Assembly (NCBI RefSeq): GCF_902726565.1
Contig: NZ_CACVAF010000002.1
Coordinates: 124,001 to 188,000 of the forward strand
Source: Yersinia vastinensis
Lineage (GTDB): Bacteria > Pseudomonadota > Gammaproteobacteria > Enterobacterales > Enterobacteriaceae
Length of the DNA: 64,000 nucleotides
Direction: 5' to 3'
Part shown: in pieces, positions 8,612 to 18,357 of the stretch
Position numbering within the stretch: position 1 is the first letter of the stretch
Layout: every line of letters begins with the position of its first letter
Made by a program: the position numbers and the translations under genes
The notes under the pieces: model-generated
What the model was told of the DNA's origin: nothing
The model's database searches: none
The model's input: the letters and a program-made list of their open reading frames with translations, nothing else

Positions 8612-8662
8612 TTATGTGTGAGGGGAGTGGTGCTGAGAAAACAGAAGGATAAAGAGAAGTGA

Positions 8663-8750
8663 TGGCGGAGGAGGAGAGATTCGAACTCTCGAACGGTTTC
8701 CCGTCGACGGTTTTCAAGACCGTTGCCTTCAGCCACTCGGCCACCCCTCC
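8663..8750 (-). tRNA. serT: tRNA-Ser (anticodon UGA)
   Basis: An 88-nt class II tRNA read from the minus strand. The acceptor stem is GGAGGGG / CTCCTCC (one G-U pair) with discriminator G and encoded CCA. The anticodon loop CTTGAAA gives anticodon TGA, there is a long variable arm, and the T loop reads GTTCGAATC. In E. coli serT lies in the same neighbourhood, next to yccA and tusE; yccA is absent here. Confidence 0.97.
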
Positions 8751-8998
8751 GCAACGAGCCGAACTATAAACAGAGCACCGCCGCTTGTAAAGCCTGTTTG
8801 TGATTAATTGCCCAAAAAGCCGCCACCTGATTATCAAATGCTGAATTAATCGTCATCACTGGTGATTCACTGTACAACACCCCTACCTTTCGATGGCATC
8901 AATAAAATCTCACACAGGAAAAGCACAGACTCCTTTGGGGAATCGCCCATTTTTTGCTAAATTAGCCACCGTTCCCTTCATTGAATCACCGAGGTCGT

Positions 8999-9328
8999 AT
9001 GTTGGAGTTTGAAGGTCGGGTAATTGAAACCGACGCACAAGGGTATCTAAAAAACAGTGCGGACTGGAGCGAGGCTTTAGCCCCCCTACTCGCTGAACAA
9101 GAAGGTATTGCACTCACTGAGCCACATTGGGAAGTGGTGCGTTTTGTGCGTGCTTTTTATCAAGAGTTCAATACATCTCCGGCCATACGTATGCTGGTTA
9201 AAGCTATGGCACAAAAATATGGCGAAGAAAAAGGTAACAGCCGGTATCTATACCGCTTATTCCCTAAAGGGCCAGCAAAACAAGCAACAAAAATTGCAGG
9301 CTTACCAAAACCAGTGAAATGCATTTAA
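8999..9328 (+). CDS. tusE: TusE, sulfur-relay protein for tRNA 2-thiouridine
   Basis: A 109-residue protein, exactly the E. coli length, starting [12 protein letters not shown] at an ATG preceded by GAGG (8991-8994). It passes persulfide sulfur from TusD of the TusBCD complex to MnmA, which thiolates U34 of Glu, Gln and Lys tRNAs. The DsrC-type C-terminus LPKPVKCI carries the acceptor Cys next to last, and HWEVVRFVR ... [14 protein letters not shown] is conserved. It lies beside the serine tRNA gene, on the opposite strand. Confidence 0.97.
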   Translation: MLEFEGRVIETDAQGYLKNSADWSEALAPLLAEQEGIALTEPHWEVVRFVRAFYQEFNTSPAIRMLVKAMAQKYGEEKGNSRYLYRLFPKGPAKQATKIAGLPKPVKCI

Positions 9329-9370
9329 CTGGCCACAAGTGGCAATTCTTGCTCTGGCATTGCACTCAAG

Positions 9371-9649
9371 TTAATAACGAATTTTAAATGTCTCAAACTG
9401 CGTGGGAGGATACGGCTCAGTCAGCAAACGCTCCACGCGCGCACCTCGCGGCCCGCCCTGCTTAATCCATTCCATCAAACGTTCAACGGCTTGCTGCTCG
9501 CCACAAGCCACGACTTCCACGCTGCCATCATCACAATTTTTAGCATACCCCGTTACTCCCAGTTCCAGTGCCTGTCGTTGAGTGCTATAGCGAAAACCGA
9601 CACCTTGAACGATTCCGTAAACATAGGCCGCAGTACATACTTTTGGCAT
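9371..9649 (-). CDS. yccX: Acylphosphatase
   Basis: A 92-residue protein, the E. coli YccX length. Acylphosphatases hydrolyse carboxyl-phosphate bonds such as acetyl phosphate. The active-site block is [17 protein letters not shown] (residues about 10-26), with the phosphate-binding loop GxVQGVGFR and its Arg, followed by [19 protein letters not shown] holding the catalytic Asn. It converges with tusE and diverges from rlmI. Confidence 0.96.
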   Translation of the reverse strand: MPKVCTAAYVYGIVQGVGFRYSTQRQALELGVTGYAKNCDDGSVEVVACGEQQAVERLMEWIKQGGPRGARVERLLTEPYPPTQFETFKIRY

Positions 9650-9739
9650 ATCGATTCCTTATCTACGTGATAATTTGCATTTTCCGGCTCATACTCCGAC
9701 AATACCGCTCTTTTTTACCTAGCTGGCAGCAACCTAATT

Positions 9740-10930
9740 ATGACCGTACGCCTGATTCTTGCCAAAGGACGTGAAAAATCCTTACTTCGTCGCCATCCAT
9801 GGATCTTCTCTGGGGCGGTTCAACGCATTGAAGGCAATGCGCTTCCCGGTGAAACCATCGATATTCTTGATAGCCAAGGAAAATGGCTGGCCCGTGCCGC
9901 CTACTCGCCTGAATCACAAATTCTGGCACGAGTTTGGACGTTCCAACAAGATGAAGTTATCGATAGCGAATTCTTTGTTCGCCGTCTACAGCAAGCACAA
10001 AATTGGCGGGATTGGTTGGCACAACGTGATGGTTTGAATGGCTATCGCTTAATTGCAGGTGAATCAGATGGCTTGCCGGGTATCACCATTGACCGCTTCC
10101 AGAACTTTCTGGTGCTGCAATTATTGTCAGCAGGCGCTGAATATCAACGTGCAGCGCTGGTCAGCGCATTGCAAAAATGCTACCCAGAATGCTCTATTTA
10201 CGACCGCTCAGATGTTTCGGTGCGTAAAAAAGAAGGCTTACCACTGACGCAAGGCACCGTTTATGGTGAAATGCCTCCGGCACTGCTGCCAATTACCGAA
10301 AATGGCATGCAATTGCTGGTTGATATTCAGCAGGGGCATAAAACTGGTTTTTATTTGGACCAACGAGATAGCCGCCTTGCGGCGCGTAATTACGCTGATG
10401 GCCGCCGCGTTCTTAACTGTTTCTCCTACACCGGCGCCTTTGCGGTCGCTGCACTCATGGGGAATTGCAAACAAGTTATCAGTGTTGATACTTCACAATC
10501 GGTACTGGATATTGCCCAGCAAAACGTTGAACTAAACCAATTAGATTTAAGCAAAGCCGAATTTATTCGTGATGATGTCTTCCAATTGCTGCGCAATTAC
10601 CGCGCACAAGGGGAAAAGTTTGACATGATTATCATGGATCCACCGAAATTTGTGGAAAACAAAAGCCAGTTGGCCAGTGCTTGTCGCGGCTATAAAGATA
10701 TCAATATGCTCGCAATACAACTGTTACGCCCTGGTGGGATCTTGTTAAGTTTCTCCTGCTCAGGCTTAATGCCAACTGATTTGTTCCAGAAAATTTTGGC
10801 TGACGCTGCGTTAGATGCAGGCCATGATATACAATTTATAGAGCAGTTCCGTCAGGCAGCGGATCACCCTGTTATCGCGACATATCCAGAAGGTTTATAC
10901 CTGAAAGGGTTTGCGTGTCGGATAATGTGA
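9740..10930 (+). CDS. rlmI: RlmI, 23S rRNA m5C1962 methyltransferase
   Basis: A 396-residue protein identical in length to E. coli RlmI (YccW). It has an N-terminal PUA domain ([25 protein letters not shown]), a central linker domain and a Rossmann SAM domain: [19 protein letters not shown] near 220, [15 protein letters not shown] near 297, and the catalytic Cys in [10 protein letters not shown] near 345. It methylates C1962 of 23S rRNA. hspQ follows 61 bp later. Confidence 0.97.
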   Translation: MTVRLILAKGREKSLLRRHPWIFSGAVQRIEGNALPGETIDILDSQGKWLARAAYSPESQILARVWTFQQDEVIDSEFFVRRLQQAQNWRDWLAQRDGLNGYRLIAGESDGLPGITIDRFQNFLVLQLLSAGAEYQRAALVSALQKCYPECSIYDRSDVSVRKKEGLPLTQGTVYGEMPPALLPITENGMQLLVDIQQGHKTGFYLDQRDSRLAARNYADGRRVLNCFSYTGAFAVAALMGNCKQVISVDTSQSVLDIAQQNVELNQLDLSKAEFIRDDVFQLLRNYRAQGEKFDMIIMDPPKFVENKSQLASACRGYKDINMLAIQLLRPGGILLSFSCSGLMPTDLFQKILADAALDAGHDIQFIEQFRQAADHPVIATYPEGLYLKGFACRIM

Positions 10931-10991
10931 CTTGAAATGCCCTACACTGCCCTCATATAGAAGGCAGAGTAATGTTTCTCAGGAGGTTATC

Positions 10992-11309
10992 ATGATCGCC
11001 AGCAAATTCGGTATTGGGCAGCAGGTTCGCCATAGCCTACATGGCTATTTGGGTGTGGTGATTGATATCGATCCTGAATATTCTCTTGAGCCACCGGAAC
11101 CTGATGAGGTAGCAAACAACGATATGTTGCGTTCATCACCTTGGTATCATGTGGTCATTGAGGATGATGAGGGGCAACCGGTACACACCTATCTGGCTGA
11201 AGCACAACTGACTTACGAAGATATGGATGCTCATCCGGAGCAGCCTTCATTGGATGAATTGGCCGCGTCTATTCGTCATCAACTACAGGCTCCGCGTCTG
11301 CGCAACTAA
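10992..11309 (+). CDS. hspQ: HspQ, heat-shock hemimethylated-DNA-binding / protease adaptor
   Basis: A 105-residue protein from the ATG at 10992, which has a strong AGGAGG site at 10981-10986; an upstream in-frame start is disregarded. It matches E. coli HspQ throughout ([62 protein letters not shown]). HspQ is a heat-shock protein reported to bind hemimethylated DNA and to act as a Lon specificity factor. A strong terminator follows. Confidence 0.97.
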   Translation: MIASKFGIGQQVRHSLHGYLGVVIDIDPEYSLEPPEPDEVANNDMLRSSPWYHVVIEDDEGQPVHTYLAEAQLTYEDMDAHPEQPSLDELAASIRHQLQAPRLRN

Positions 11310-11328
11310 GTCTGAGACTCATCAATCA

Positions 11329-11354
11329 AACCCGGCTATCGTGCCGGGTTTTTT
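11329..11354 (+). terminator. Intrinsic terminator after hspQ
   Basis: Arms AACCCGGC / GCCGGGTT around TATCGT, followed by TTTT. Confidence 0.9.
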
Positions 11355-11389
11355 ATCACCAAAATTTAGCTTATCGAGAGTAGAAAATA

Positions 11390-11806
11390 TTACGCTTTCT
11401 CTAACCCCAGCCGTGGGATTTCAATTTTAGGGCAACGGTCCATAACCACCTTTAGCCCAGCATCTGCTGCCAATGTGGCTGCCAATTCGTTAATAACCCC
11501 AATTTGTAGCCAAAGTACCTTGGCTCCTATCGCAATCGCATCCTGTGCAACACCATATGCCGCCTCCGCATTACGAAAGACATCTACCATATCAATGGGA
11601 TGTGGAATATCGGCTAACTCAGCATATACTTGCTGACCCAGCAACGACGTTCCCGCCAGTTTAGGGCTAACGGGTATCACCTGATATCCCTGTTGTAACA
11701 AATAAGCCATCACACCATAACTAGGCCGGGATGGTTTATCACTCGCCCCCACCAGTGCGATTGTTTTTACCTGTTGGAGTATGTCGGCAATGTCTTTATC
11801 GTGCAT
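11390..11806 (-). CDS. yccU: CoA-binding-domain protein YccU
   Basis: A 138-residue single-domain protein close to E. coli YccU (137). It has a Rossmann-type CoA-binding fold: [26 protein letters not shown] (residues 15-40), [28 protein letters not shown] and [12 protein letters not shown], ending [16 protein letters not shown]. This is the CoA-binding module of succinyl-CoA synthetase alpha chains standing alone; its cellular role is not established. It converges with hspQ and diverges from yccT. Confidence 0.93.
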   Translation of the reverse strand: MHDKDIADILQQVKTIALVGASDKPSRPSYGVMAYLLQQGYQVIPVSPKLAGTSLLGQQVYAELADIPHPIDMVDVFRNAEAAYGVAQDAIAIGAKVLWLQIGVINELAATLAADAGLKVVMDRCPKIEIPRLGLEKA

Positions 11807-12119
11807 TTTTCAGTTCCTCTGATGCGCTAAAAGAAGGTTTTTAGTCCATTTGCATCCGGATGGATTTACAAATATTAGGCGACTCCCTAGCATCATGCGA
11901 AAAAACGATGATAAATGCTGCCTAATTGATTTGGTTTAATAGATAGAGAAGTAATCGCTGTTAGATTATCCTTTTTATCTTTAGAATTCATTAGGATAAA
12001 AGCGACTTCTTTATACTGAATATTTCAAAACGTAAATAAATATGGGCAGCCGGAAAGACTTTGACACATAATCTAGCTGATCTGACAATGTATGCAGATA
12101 ACACCTTCAGGAGTAACAC
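11807..12119. promoter_or_regulatory. Divergent intergenic region yccU / yccT
   Basis: 313 bp without a gene. A good sigma-70 promoter for yccT is visible: TTGACA at 12061-12066, 17-bp spacer, GACAAT at 12084-12089. An inverted repeat TTATCCT / AGGATAA (11966-11972 and 11993-11999) lies upstream of it and could be an operator. The ribosome site CAGGAG precedes yccT. Confidence 0.55.
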
Positions 12120-12800
12120 ATGAAATTTGGTCTGGTGGTCGCAGGGATTTTGGCCGTTTGCTGTAGTGCTTCAGCTCTAGCCACGACCTTAAAACTCGCG
12201 CCGGAAATTGACCTGTTGGTGGTCGATGGAAAGAATATGTCGGGTTCTTTGCTCAAAGGTGCTGATAGCCTAGAGCTTAACAGTGGTCAGCACCAAATCT
12301 TGTTTAAAGTTGCAAAACCACTGCCAGCGGATCCGAAGATACTGTATGCCTCCCCACCATTAGTCGTGGCATTCAATACCCGTAATGTGCGTTCCGTGGC
12401 CATAAAATTACCGACGATTGAAACAGAACACGATGGACATAAATTCTCCAAAAACCCGGTATATCAGCTTATCGGCGATAATGGTCGCCCACTATCTGTA
12501 CGCCACGACATATTGCATCAGGATAATCTCAATACTGCCACAACACTTGAAACAGCGATGGCAACCTATAATGTCGGGCAATTCAGTGCTTCAGTCCCCT
12601 CTTTTGCCACCATCCCGCCCTCGCCAGTGAGTGCCGTGCCAGGAACCACTATTCCCGTGGCCGGGACGAATGCTGCGCAAAAAACTAATCTGCAGGGTGA
12701 GAATGTCGCAGAGCAGATGTTGCAATACTGGTTCCTACAAGCAGACAAAGAAACTCAAAAACGTTTCCTTTTATGGGCCAAAAACCCACCCACGAAATAG
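12120..12800 (+). CDS. yccT: YccT/CsgI family secreted protein (UPF0319)
   Basis: A 226-residue protein with signal peptide [21 protein letters not shown], so exported to the periplasm. It has the UPF0319 pattern: [42 protein letters not shown], and a C-terminal [21 protein letters not shown]. In E. coli YccT is reported to inhibit curli assembly (CsgI); whether that holds here is unknown. The stretch 165-200 is Pro/Ser/Thr-rich and looks disordered. mgsA follows in the same direction. Confidence 0.9.
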   Translation: MKFGLVVAGILAVCCSASALATTLKLAPEIDLLVVDGKNMSGSLLKGADSLELNSGQHQILFKVAKPLPADPKILYASPPLVVAFNTRNVRSVAIKLPTIETEHDGHKFSKNPVYQLIGDNGRPLSVRHDILHQDNLNTATTLETAMATYNVGQFSASVPSFATIPPSPVSAVPGTTIPVAGTNAAQKTNLQGENVAEQMLQYWFLQADKETQKRFLLWAKNPPTK

Positions 12801-12936
12801 CCTTACAACATCAAGGTCGTTCTTAAACATCAGGTTATGCTTGTTTCTTCGCATTTCTTTGCGCTACTACTATGCACAAAATTGCCATTTCAGTAATCTG
12901 TCAGTAAACCGCTGGCATTTATTGAAGGATATCTTG

Positions 12937-13395
12937 ATGGAACTCACTACCCGCACTATTGCGGCACGTAAGCATATTGCCCTTGTTTCCCATGATCACT
13001 GCAAAAAATCACTGCTCGAATGGGTGATGGAGAACAGAGATCTATTATCTCAGCACGAACTTTATGCAACTGGCACAACGGGGAATCTGGTGCAGAATGC
13101 AACAGGTATTGATGTTCACTGTTTACTCAGTGGTCCGATGGGCGGAGACCAAGAAGTGGGCGCTCTGATATCTGAGAAGAAAATTGATATTTTGATTTTC
13201 TTCTGGGATCCACTTAATGCCGTTCCACATGACCCTGATGTCAAAGCCTTACTGCGTCTGGCAACGGTTTGGAACATTCCCGTCGCGACTAACCGCTCTA
13301 CTGCCGATTTCTTAATCGGTTCAGCTTTGTTTAGCGGTGAAGTGACTATTGCCATCCCTGATTATGATCGCTATTTACAGCAACGACTGAAATAA
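12937..13395 (+). CDS. mgsA: Methylglyoxal synthase
   Basis: A 152-residue protein from the ATG at 12937, the same length as E. coli MgsA; a longer in-frame extension back to 12631 overlaps yccT and is rejected. MgsA turns dihydroxyacetone phosphate into methylglyoxal and phosphate. Conserved blocks are [17 protein letters not shown] (11-27), [11 protein letters not shown] (47-57), [17 protein letters not shown] with the catalytic Asp, [20 protein letters not shown] and [15 protein letters not shown] terminator follows. Confidence 0.97.
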   Translation: MELTTRTIAARKHIALVSHDHCKKSLLEWVMENRDLLSQHELYATGTTGNLVQNATGIDVHCLLSGPMGGDQEVGALISEKKIDILIFFWDPLNAVPHDPDVKALLRLATVWNIPVATNRSTADFLIGSALFSGEVTIAIPDYDRYLQQRLK

Positions 13396-13400
13396 ATATG

Positions 13401-13428
13401 AAGCCCGGTGTTTATGGCACCGGGTTTC
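13401..13428 (+). terminator. Terminator after mgsA
   Basis: Stem CCCGGTG / CACCGGG (13404-13410, 13418-13424) with a 7-nt loop and TTTCATT tail; AAG...TTT pairs extend the stem. It may also serve the converging helD gene. Confidence 0.7.
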
Positions 13429-13455
13429 ATTATCGATGTGTAACAGTTAAGTCTA

Positions 13456-15510
13456 TTACGGTTTACGCAGAGTCGGTACACCTAGCTCACTAAGCTGGCG
13501 CACGAAAATAGAGGGGTTGGCTGTGTCTTGCAGTAACCAGACTTGATTTTTTGCTCGCGTCATTGCCACATAAAGTAACCGCCGTTCCTCTGCATCAGGG
13601 AAATCCTCTGGAGCGGGCAGCAAAACATCTTCCAAAATTGACTCGCGCGCTACCGCGGGAAAACCGTCATTTCCCTCGTGCAAGCCAACAATAATCACAT
13701 AGTCAGCCTGTTGTCCTTTGCTGGCATGAATCGTCATAAAATCAATGGATAATTTTGGCCAGCGAGTCTCCGCTTTTTGTAAGATTTCTGGCCGCAAATG
13801 GTGATATCGCGCCAAAATAAGTACACGCTCATCATCTTTAACAAAACCACTAAATTTATCCAGCAGAGCTTCTAGCTGCTCGCTTGGCAGAATAACGACT
13901 GACTTTTTATTTCCTTTACTCAAGCTGTTTAGCGGCTTTTTCAGTTGATAGGGATTCTGCTGAATAAACTGGTTAGCCACTTCACCAATACGATCATTAA
14001 AACGGTAAGTCGTATCCAGTGCGCATTCCGCACCCTCACCAAAATTATGGTTAAAGGCGGTCGTGAGAGAAAGTTCTGCGCCACTGAAGCGGTAAATAGC
14101 CTGCCAATCATCACCAACGGCAAATAAGCAGGTTTGTTTATTTTGTTTGCGTAAAGCCGTAAGTAACATCGCGCGTTGTGGTGAAATATCTTGAAACTCG
14201 TCAACCAAAATATGCTTCCACGGGCTAACAAAACGCCCTTTATCCAGCAAATTAACGGCCTGATGAATCAATCCGGAAAAATCAACAGCCCCTTCTTCTT
14301 TCAGGGCTGTTTTCCATGCTTTCAATAAAGGTGCCATTAGCCGTATACGCTTTTGGAAAAGATCACGCACTTCTTCATCAGCCTGCTCTATCATTTCAGC
14401 CTGACTCCCTCCATGCATGCGCATCAACCCTAACCAGCGCTCAAGCCGCCCTGCTAGCCGGGCCGCCAATCGTTTATCCTGCCAAAAATTGCCCTCATCA
14501 ACATCCCATTCCAGCTCATCAGTTAACCACTCGCGCCACCCTTTCGCTTGGGCTTTTTTCTCACTGCACTGTTGTTGCCAATTTTTGATCAACAATGCTC
14601 TTCTGGCCTGACTATCAGACTCAAGCTTACTGATCACGGGTGTTTTACGGCTGCCTTGTTGGATTATCTGCAAAGCAAGAGCATGGAAAGTTTTGGCCTG
14701 AATATCCTCTACCGCCAGACGTTGTTTGATACGGCTATTCATTTCATCAGCCGCCTGACGACCAAAAGCCAGCAGTAAAATTTGTTCTGGCAATGCTTCA
14801 TTACGGCGCAATAGCCAACCGGCACGAGCAACGAGCACTGATGTTTTGCCACTTCCCGCCCCCGCCAAGACTAATACTGAATCTTCACCATTCACTACAG
14901 CGCGGCTTTGCGACTCATTCAGCGGAGAAGTTTCTACACTTTGGAAGAAATCTTGATACTCCTCCAACATGCGGAGGGTCCATTGTTGATTGCGGCTATC
15001 AACACTGCGGTTACCCTGCTGCAACCAGCGCAAACAGAGTTCGTAATCGGCGCGACAAGACTCGAATTCAGTTAAACGCTGAACCGGCATGGGTAGTGAT
15101 GCAAAAGCCTCGCGAATGGATGCTTGTACCTGACCTAATTCACTGCGTTTAAACCATTTATCCTGATGTTCAATTCGCTTGATTGATTCGACTTGTTTAT
15201 GCAAAACGTCAACACAAACCTGGCTCATCTCCTCACTCCATTGCTGCCAGATGCCCAGTAAGTGATGGTAAAAACGCTGAGTTTCCTGCCATTCAGTGCC
15301 ATGTAAACGGACTACTTGCTGGTTTGGTAATTCAAATTCCATCTCGCCCCAGACGATACCGCGTTTACATTGGATACTGACCAACTGATTAAAAGGAATC
15401 AGGTATTGATGTTTATCACCGCATACTTCGATGCCAGCATTGAGCAGACGCACCCGATTATAGGGGTGTTGAGCCAAATGCTTGCCAAAAGATGTCGCTT
15501 TAAGTTCCAT
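13456..15510 (-). CDS. helD: DNA helicase IV
   Basis: A 684-residue superfamily 1 (UvrD-like) 3'-5' DNA helicase with the E. coli HelD length. Walker A is LVLAGAGSGKTSVLVARAGWL near residue 215-230. Further helicase motifs are LLLAFGRQAADEM, ILVDEFQDISPQRAMLL (motif II, DEFQD), FAVGDDWQAIYRFSGA (motif III), FMTIHASKGQQADYVIIVGL (motif V) and EERRLLYVAMTRAKNQVWLL (motif VI). The 190-residue N-terminal part is the HelD-specific region. It is distinct from the RNA-polymerase HelD of Firmicutes. Confidence 0.97.
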   Translation of the reverse strand: MELKATSFGKHLAQHPYNRVRLLNAGIEVCGDKHQYLIPFNQLVSIQCKRGIVWGEMEFELPNQQVVRLHGTEWQETQRFYHHLLGIWQQWSEEMSQVCVDVLHKQVESIKRIEHQDKWFKRSELGQVQASIREAFASLPMPVQRLTEFESCRADYELCLRWLQQGNRSVDSRNQQWTLRMLEEYQDFFQSVETSPLNESQSRAVVNGEDSVLVLAGAGSGKTSVLVARAGWLLRRNEALPEQILLLAFGRQAADEMNSRIKQRLAVEDIQAKTFHALALQIIQQGSRKTPVISKLESDSQARRALLIKNWQQQCSEKKAQAKGWREWLTDELEWDVDEGNFWQDKRLAARLAGRLERWLGLMRMHGGSQAEMIEQADEEVRDLFQKRIRLMAPLLKAWKTALKEEGAVDFSGLIHQAVNLLDKGRFVSPWKHILVDEFQDISPQRAMLLTALRKQNKQTCLFAVGDDWQAIYRFSGAELSLTTAFNHNFGEGAECALDTTYRFNDRIGEVANQFIQQNPYQLKKPLNSLSKGNKKSVVILPSEQLEALLDKFSGFVKDDERVLILARYHHLRPEILQKAETRWPKLSIDFMTIHASKGQQADYVIIVGLHEGNDGFPAVARESILEDVLLPAPEDFPDAEERRLLYVAMTRAKNQVWLLQDTANPSIFVRQLSELGVPTLRKP

Positions 15511-15661
15511 ATCTGCGCGCCATAACTCGTATTAAGTGAATTGAAATAACATATAGGAGTGTAAATATAATAATTGAGTTTAAACAACAGGTATCCGATA
15601 GTTGTTTAAAGAAACTAACTTGCGCTATCTCTATAGAATAGATAGCACCTGTTATTATTCA

Positions 15662-15680
15662 TCCGCATTGCGGTTTTTTT
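15662..15680 (+). terminator. Short terminator-like hairpin in the yccF leader
   Basis: CCGC-ATT-GCGG followed by seven T residues, ending 24 bp before the yccF ATG. The stem is only four base pairs, so activity is uncertain. It could be an attenuator or a boundary for antisense reads from helD. Confidence 0.35.
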
Positions 15681-15704
15681 ATTCAGCTAGGCAGATTAAT
15701 CACT

Positions 15705-16157
15705 ATGCGTACTGTACTCAATATTCTTAACTTTGTTTTAGGTGGTTTCTTCACCACATTAGGCTGGCTATTAGCAACAGTGGTCAGTGTTATCCTGATT
15801 TTCACCTTACCATTAACCCGCTCTTGCTGGGAGATTACTAAGTTATCATTTCTGCCTTATGGTAATGAGGCGATCCATGTCAATGAATTATACCCAGAAA
15901 AAAGTAATCCTCTGTTATCCGCAGGCGGTTCTCTACTGAATATCGTTTGGTTTATTTTATTTGGTTGGTGGCTGTGTTTATCACATATTGCAACCGGGAT
16001 TGTGCAATGTATAACCATCATTGGCATTCCGGTCGGTATCGCCAATTTTAAAATCGCAGCTATTGCGTTATGGCCGGTGGGTCGACGTGTCGTTTCTGTA
16101 GAAATGGCACAACAGGCAAGAATAGCCAACGCCCAGCGCCAGTATCAGCAACGCTGA
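15705..16157 (+). CDS. yccF: YccF, inner-membrane protein
   Basis: A 150-residue protein (E. coli 148) with two YccF domains, each with hydrophobic helices: VLNILNFVLGGFFTTLGWLLATVVSVILIFTLPL and SLLNIVWFILFGWWLCLSHIATGIVQCITIIGIPVGIANFKIAAIALWPVGR. Function is unknown. Only 25 bp separate it from yccS, so the two membrane proteins are probably co-transcribed and may act together. Confidence 0.93.
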   Translation: MRTVLNILNFVLGGFFTTLGWLLATVVSVILIFTLPLTRSCWEITKLSFLPYGNEAIHVNELYPEKSNPLLSAGGSLLNIVWFILFGWWLCLSHIATGIVQCITIIGIPVGIANFKIAAIALWPVGRRVVSVEMAQQARIANAQRQYQQR

Positions 16158-16182
16158 ATTTTCTGTTTTTAGAGGTTTTTTT

Positions 16183-18324
16183 GTGCTCACTTTCGTTACT
16201 GGTTTACGCCGTTATGTCTACAACAGCAGCCTGCTCTATCATGTTCGGATTTTTATCGCATTAGCAGGAGTAACGGCGGTGCCATGGTGGATTGATCAGC
16301 CTAAACTGACCATTCCCTTAACGTTGGGTGTTGTCGCTGCAGCACTGACTGATCTCGATGACCGCCTAGCTGGGCGGTTACGTAATTTATTCATCACCTT
16401 AATTTGCTTTTTTGTTGCATCAGCCTCTATTGAGCTGTTGTTCCCTTACCCATGGTTCTTTGCCCTTGGGCTCACCCTATCGACCTGCGGTTTTATCCTG
16501 TTGGGAGCCTTAGGGCAACGTTATGCAACAATCGCCTTTGGTGCATTATTAATTGCCATTTACACCATGTTGGGTACTTCGATGTACCATATCTGGTATC
16601 AGCAGCCTCTGTTACTGATACTGGGGGCTGTTTGGTATAATCTTCTGACCTTGTGCGGGCATCTTATTTTCCCCATTCGCCCCTTGCAAGATAACCTCGC
16701 TCGTTGCTATCAGCAGCTCTCTCACTATCTGGAAGCCAAAGCCAACCTATTTGATCCTGATATTGAATCTGATGTGGATCAGCCACTGATTGATGTAGCA
16801 ATGGCAAACGGCATTCTGCTATCAACATTGAATCAGGCCAGAATATCTCTGGTTTCACGTCTGAAAGGTGACCGCGGGCAACGCGAAACCAGGCGAACTC
16901 TTCATTATTATTTTGTTGCGCAAGATATTCATGAGCGCGCCAGTTCATCGCATGTTCAATATCAGCTACTCCGGGAAAAATTCCGCTATAGCGATGTTTT
17001 GTTCCGCTTTCAGCGCCTCCTCAGCATGCAAGCCAGAGCGTGTATGCAGCTGTCCCAATCCATTTTGATGCGCCAAAAATACCAGCATGACCCGCGTTTT
17101 GAGCGTGCTTTTACATTCTTAGATGCTGCGTTAGCCAGAGAGTTGGCTCAAAATGAGAATGTGCCACAAGTGAAGGCTTTATCACTGTTACTAAAAAACT
17201 TACGCGCCATTGATGCGCAACTGGCAGGGATTGAATCGGAGCAAGTATTAGCTGAAGGCCCGCAGTCTGAGAGTCGCTTATCTGATGATCGTCTCACCGG
17301 GTGGAGTGATATTAAGCTGCGTATCAGCCGCCATCTGACGCCACAATCTGCGCTTTTCCGTCATGCCATACGCATGTCAGTCGTGCTTTGTGTCGGATAC
17401 GCATTTATTCAACTGACTGGTATGCGCCATGGCTACTGGATCCTATTAACCAGTCTTTTTGTCTGCCAACCAAACTACAACGCAACACGTAGCCGCCTAA
17501 CCCGGCGTATTGTTGGCACCCTCGCAGGCATACTTATCGGGTTACCTATCCTTTATTTTGTGCCTTCAATTGAGGGGCAATTAATCTTGATAGTTATCAG
17601 TGGGGTGCTGTTTTTTGCTTTTCGCAATGTTCAGTATGCCCATGCAACGATGTTTATTACTTTGCTGGTCTTATTGTGTTTTAACCTTTTAGGAGAAGGA
17701 TTCGAGGTCGCCGCTCCACGTGTGTTTGACACGCTGCTCGGCTGTGCAATCGCATGGGTCGCCGTAAGCTATATCTGGCCGGACTGGAAATTCCGCCATC
17801 TCCCTGCGGTTGTGCATAAAACACTGAATGCAAACTGCCGTTACCTCGATGCTATTTTAGTGCAATATCATCAAGGCAAAGATAATAGCCTTACCTACCG
17901 TATCGCCCGTCGTGACGCACACAATTGTGATGCAGAACTCGCATCCGTTATTTCAAATATGTCAGCGGAGCCGCAAAACGACAAAGAGACTCATGAAGCA
18001 GCATTTCGGTTGCTTTGCCTAAACCACACCATGCTAAGTTATATATCGGCTTTGGGTGCTCATCGTGAAAAGCTGAGTAACGCCGACACACTGAACCTAC
18101 TCAATGATGCGATTTGCTATATCGAAGGTTCACTGGAGCAAGAACAACCTGACAGCACCCAAATGGCGCGAGTGCTGACGGGTTTATCTACCCGGCTACA
18201 AAATTGCAATCCTGAGCCGGAAAGCATAGACCAATTGGTTTTACAACAAATTGGCCTATTGCTGGAACTGTTGCCTGAACTTAGCGAGCTTAATAAACGT
18301 ATTGGTCAACCACCAACACACTAA
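16183..18324 (+). CDS. yccS: YccS, FUSC-family inner-membrane protein
   Basis: A 713-residue protein (E. coli 717-720). GTG start with AGAGG 7-8 nt upstream. Two sets of about five membrane helices (residues about 15-165 and 395-530) flank a cytoplasmic helical region (DNLARCYQQLSHYLEAKANLFDPD), the layout of FUSC/aromatic acid exporter (AaeB-like) proteins. Near-identical stretches to E. coli are VAAALTDLDDRLAGRLRNL, GHGYWILLTSLFVCQPNYNAT-like (here MRHGYWILL) and FRNVQYAHATMFITLLVLLCFNLLGEGFEVA. Substrate is unknown; the acid-efflux role is a family-level guess. Confidence 0.93.
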   Translation: MLTFVTGLRRYVYNSSLLYHVRIFIALAGVTAVPWWIDQPKLTIPLTLGVVAAALTDLDDRLAGRLRNLFITLICFFVASASIELLFPYPWFFALGLTLSTCGFILLGALGQRYATIAFGALLIAIYTMLGTSMYHIWYQQPLLLILGAVWYNLLTLCGHLIFPIRPLQDNLARCYQQLSHYLEAKANLFDPDIESDVDQPLIDVAMANGILLSTLNQARISLVSRLKGDRGQRETRRTLHYYFVAQDIHERASSSHVQYQLLREKFRYSDVLFRFQRLLSMQARACMQLSQSILMRQKYQHDPRFERAFTFLDAALARELAQNENVPQVKALSLLLKNLRAIDAQLAGIESEQVLAEGPQSESRLSDDRLTGWSDIKLRISRHLTPQSALFRHAIRMSVVLCVGYAFIQLTGMRHGYWILLTSLFVCQPNYNATRSRLTRRIVGTLAGILIGLPILYFVPSIEGQLILIVISGVLFFAFRNVQYAHATMFITLLVLLCFNLLGEGFEVAAPRVFDTLLGCAIAWVAVSYIWPDWKFRHLPAVVHKTLNANCRYLDAILVQYHQGKDNSLTYRIARRDAHNCDAELASVISNMSAEPQNDKETHEAAFRLLCLNHTMLSYISALGAHREKLSNADTLNLLNDAICYIEGSLEQEQPDSTQMARVLTGLSTRLQNCNPEPESIDQLVLQQIGLLLELLPELSELNKRIGQPPTH

Positions 18325-18357
18325 CATCTCGGGCCATTTTCTATCTATGGACCATCG

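Noticed and set aside
8556-8837. 93-residue minus-strand ORF
   Set aside because: It lies across tRNA-Ser and the maeA end; its middle is a translated tRNA gene (GGVAEWLKATVLKTVDGKPFESSNLSS).
12631-12936. N-terminal extension of mgsA overlapping yccT
   Set aside because: MgsA homologues start at the ATG at 12937, which has a ribosome site; the extension is out-of-frame yccT.
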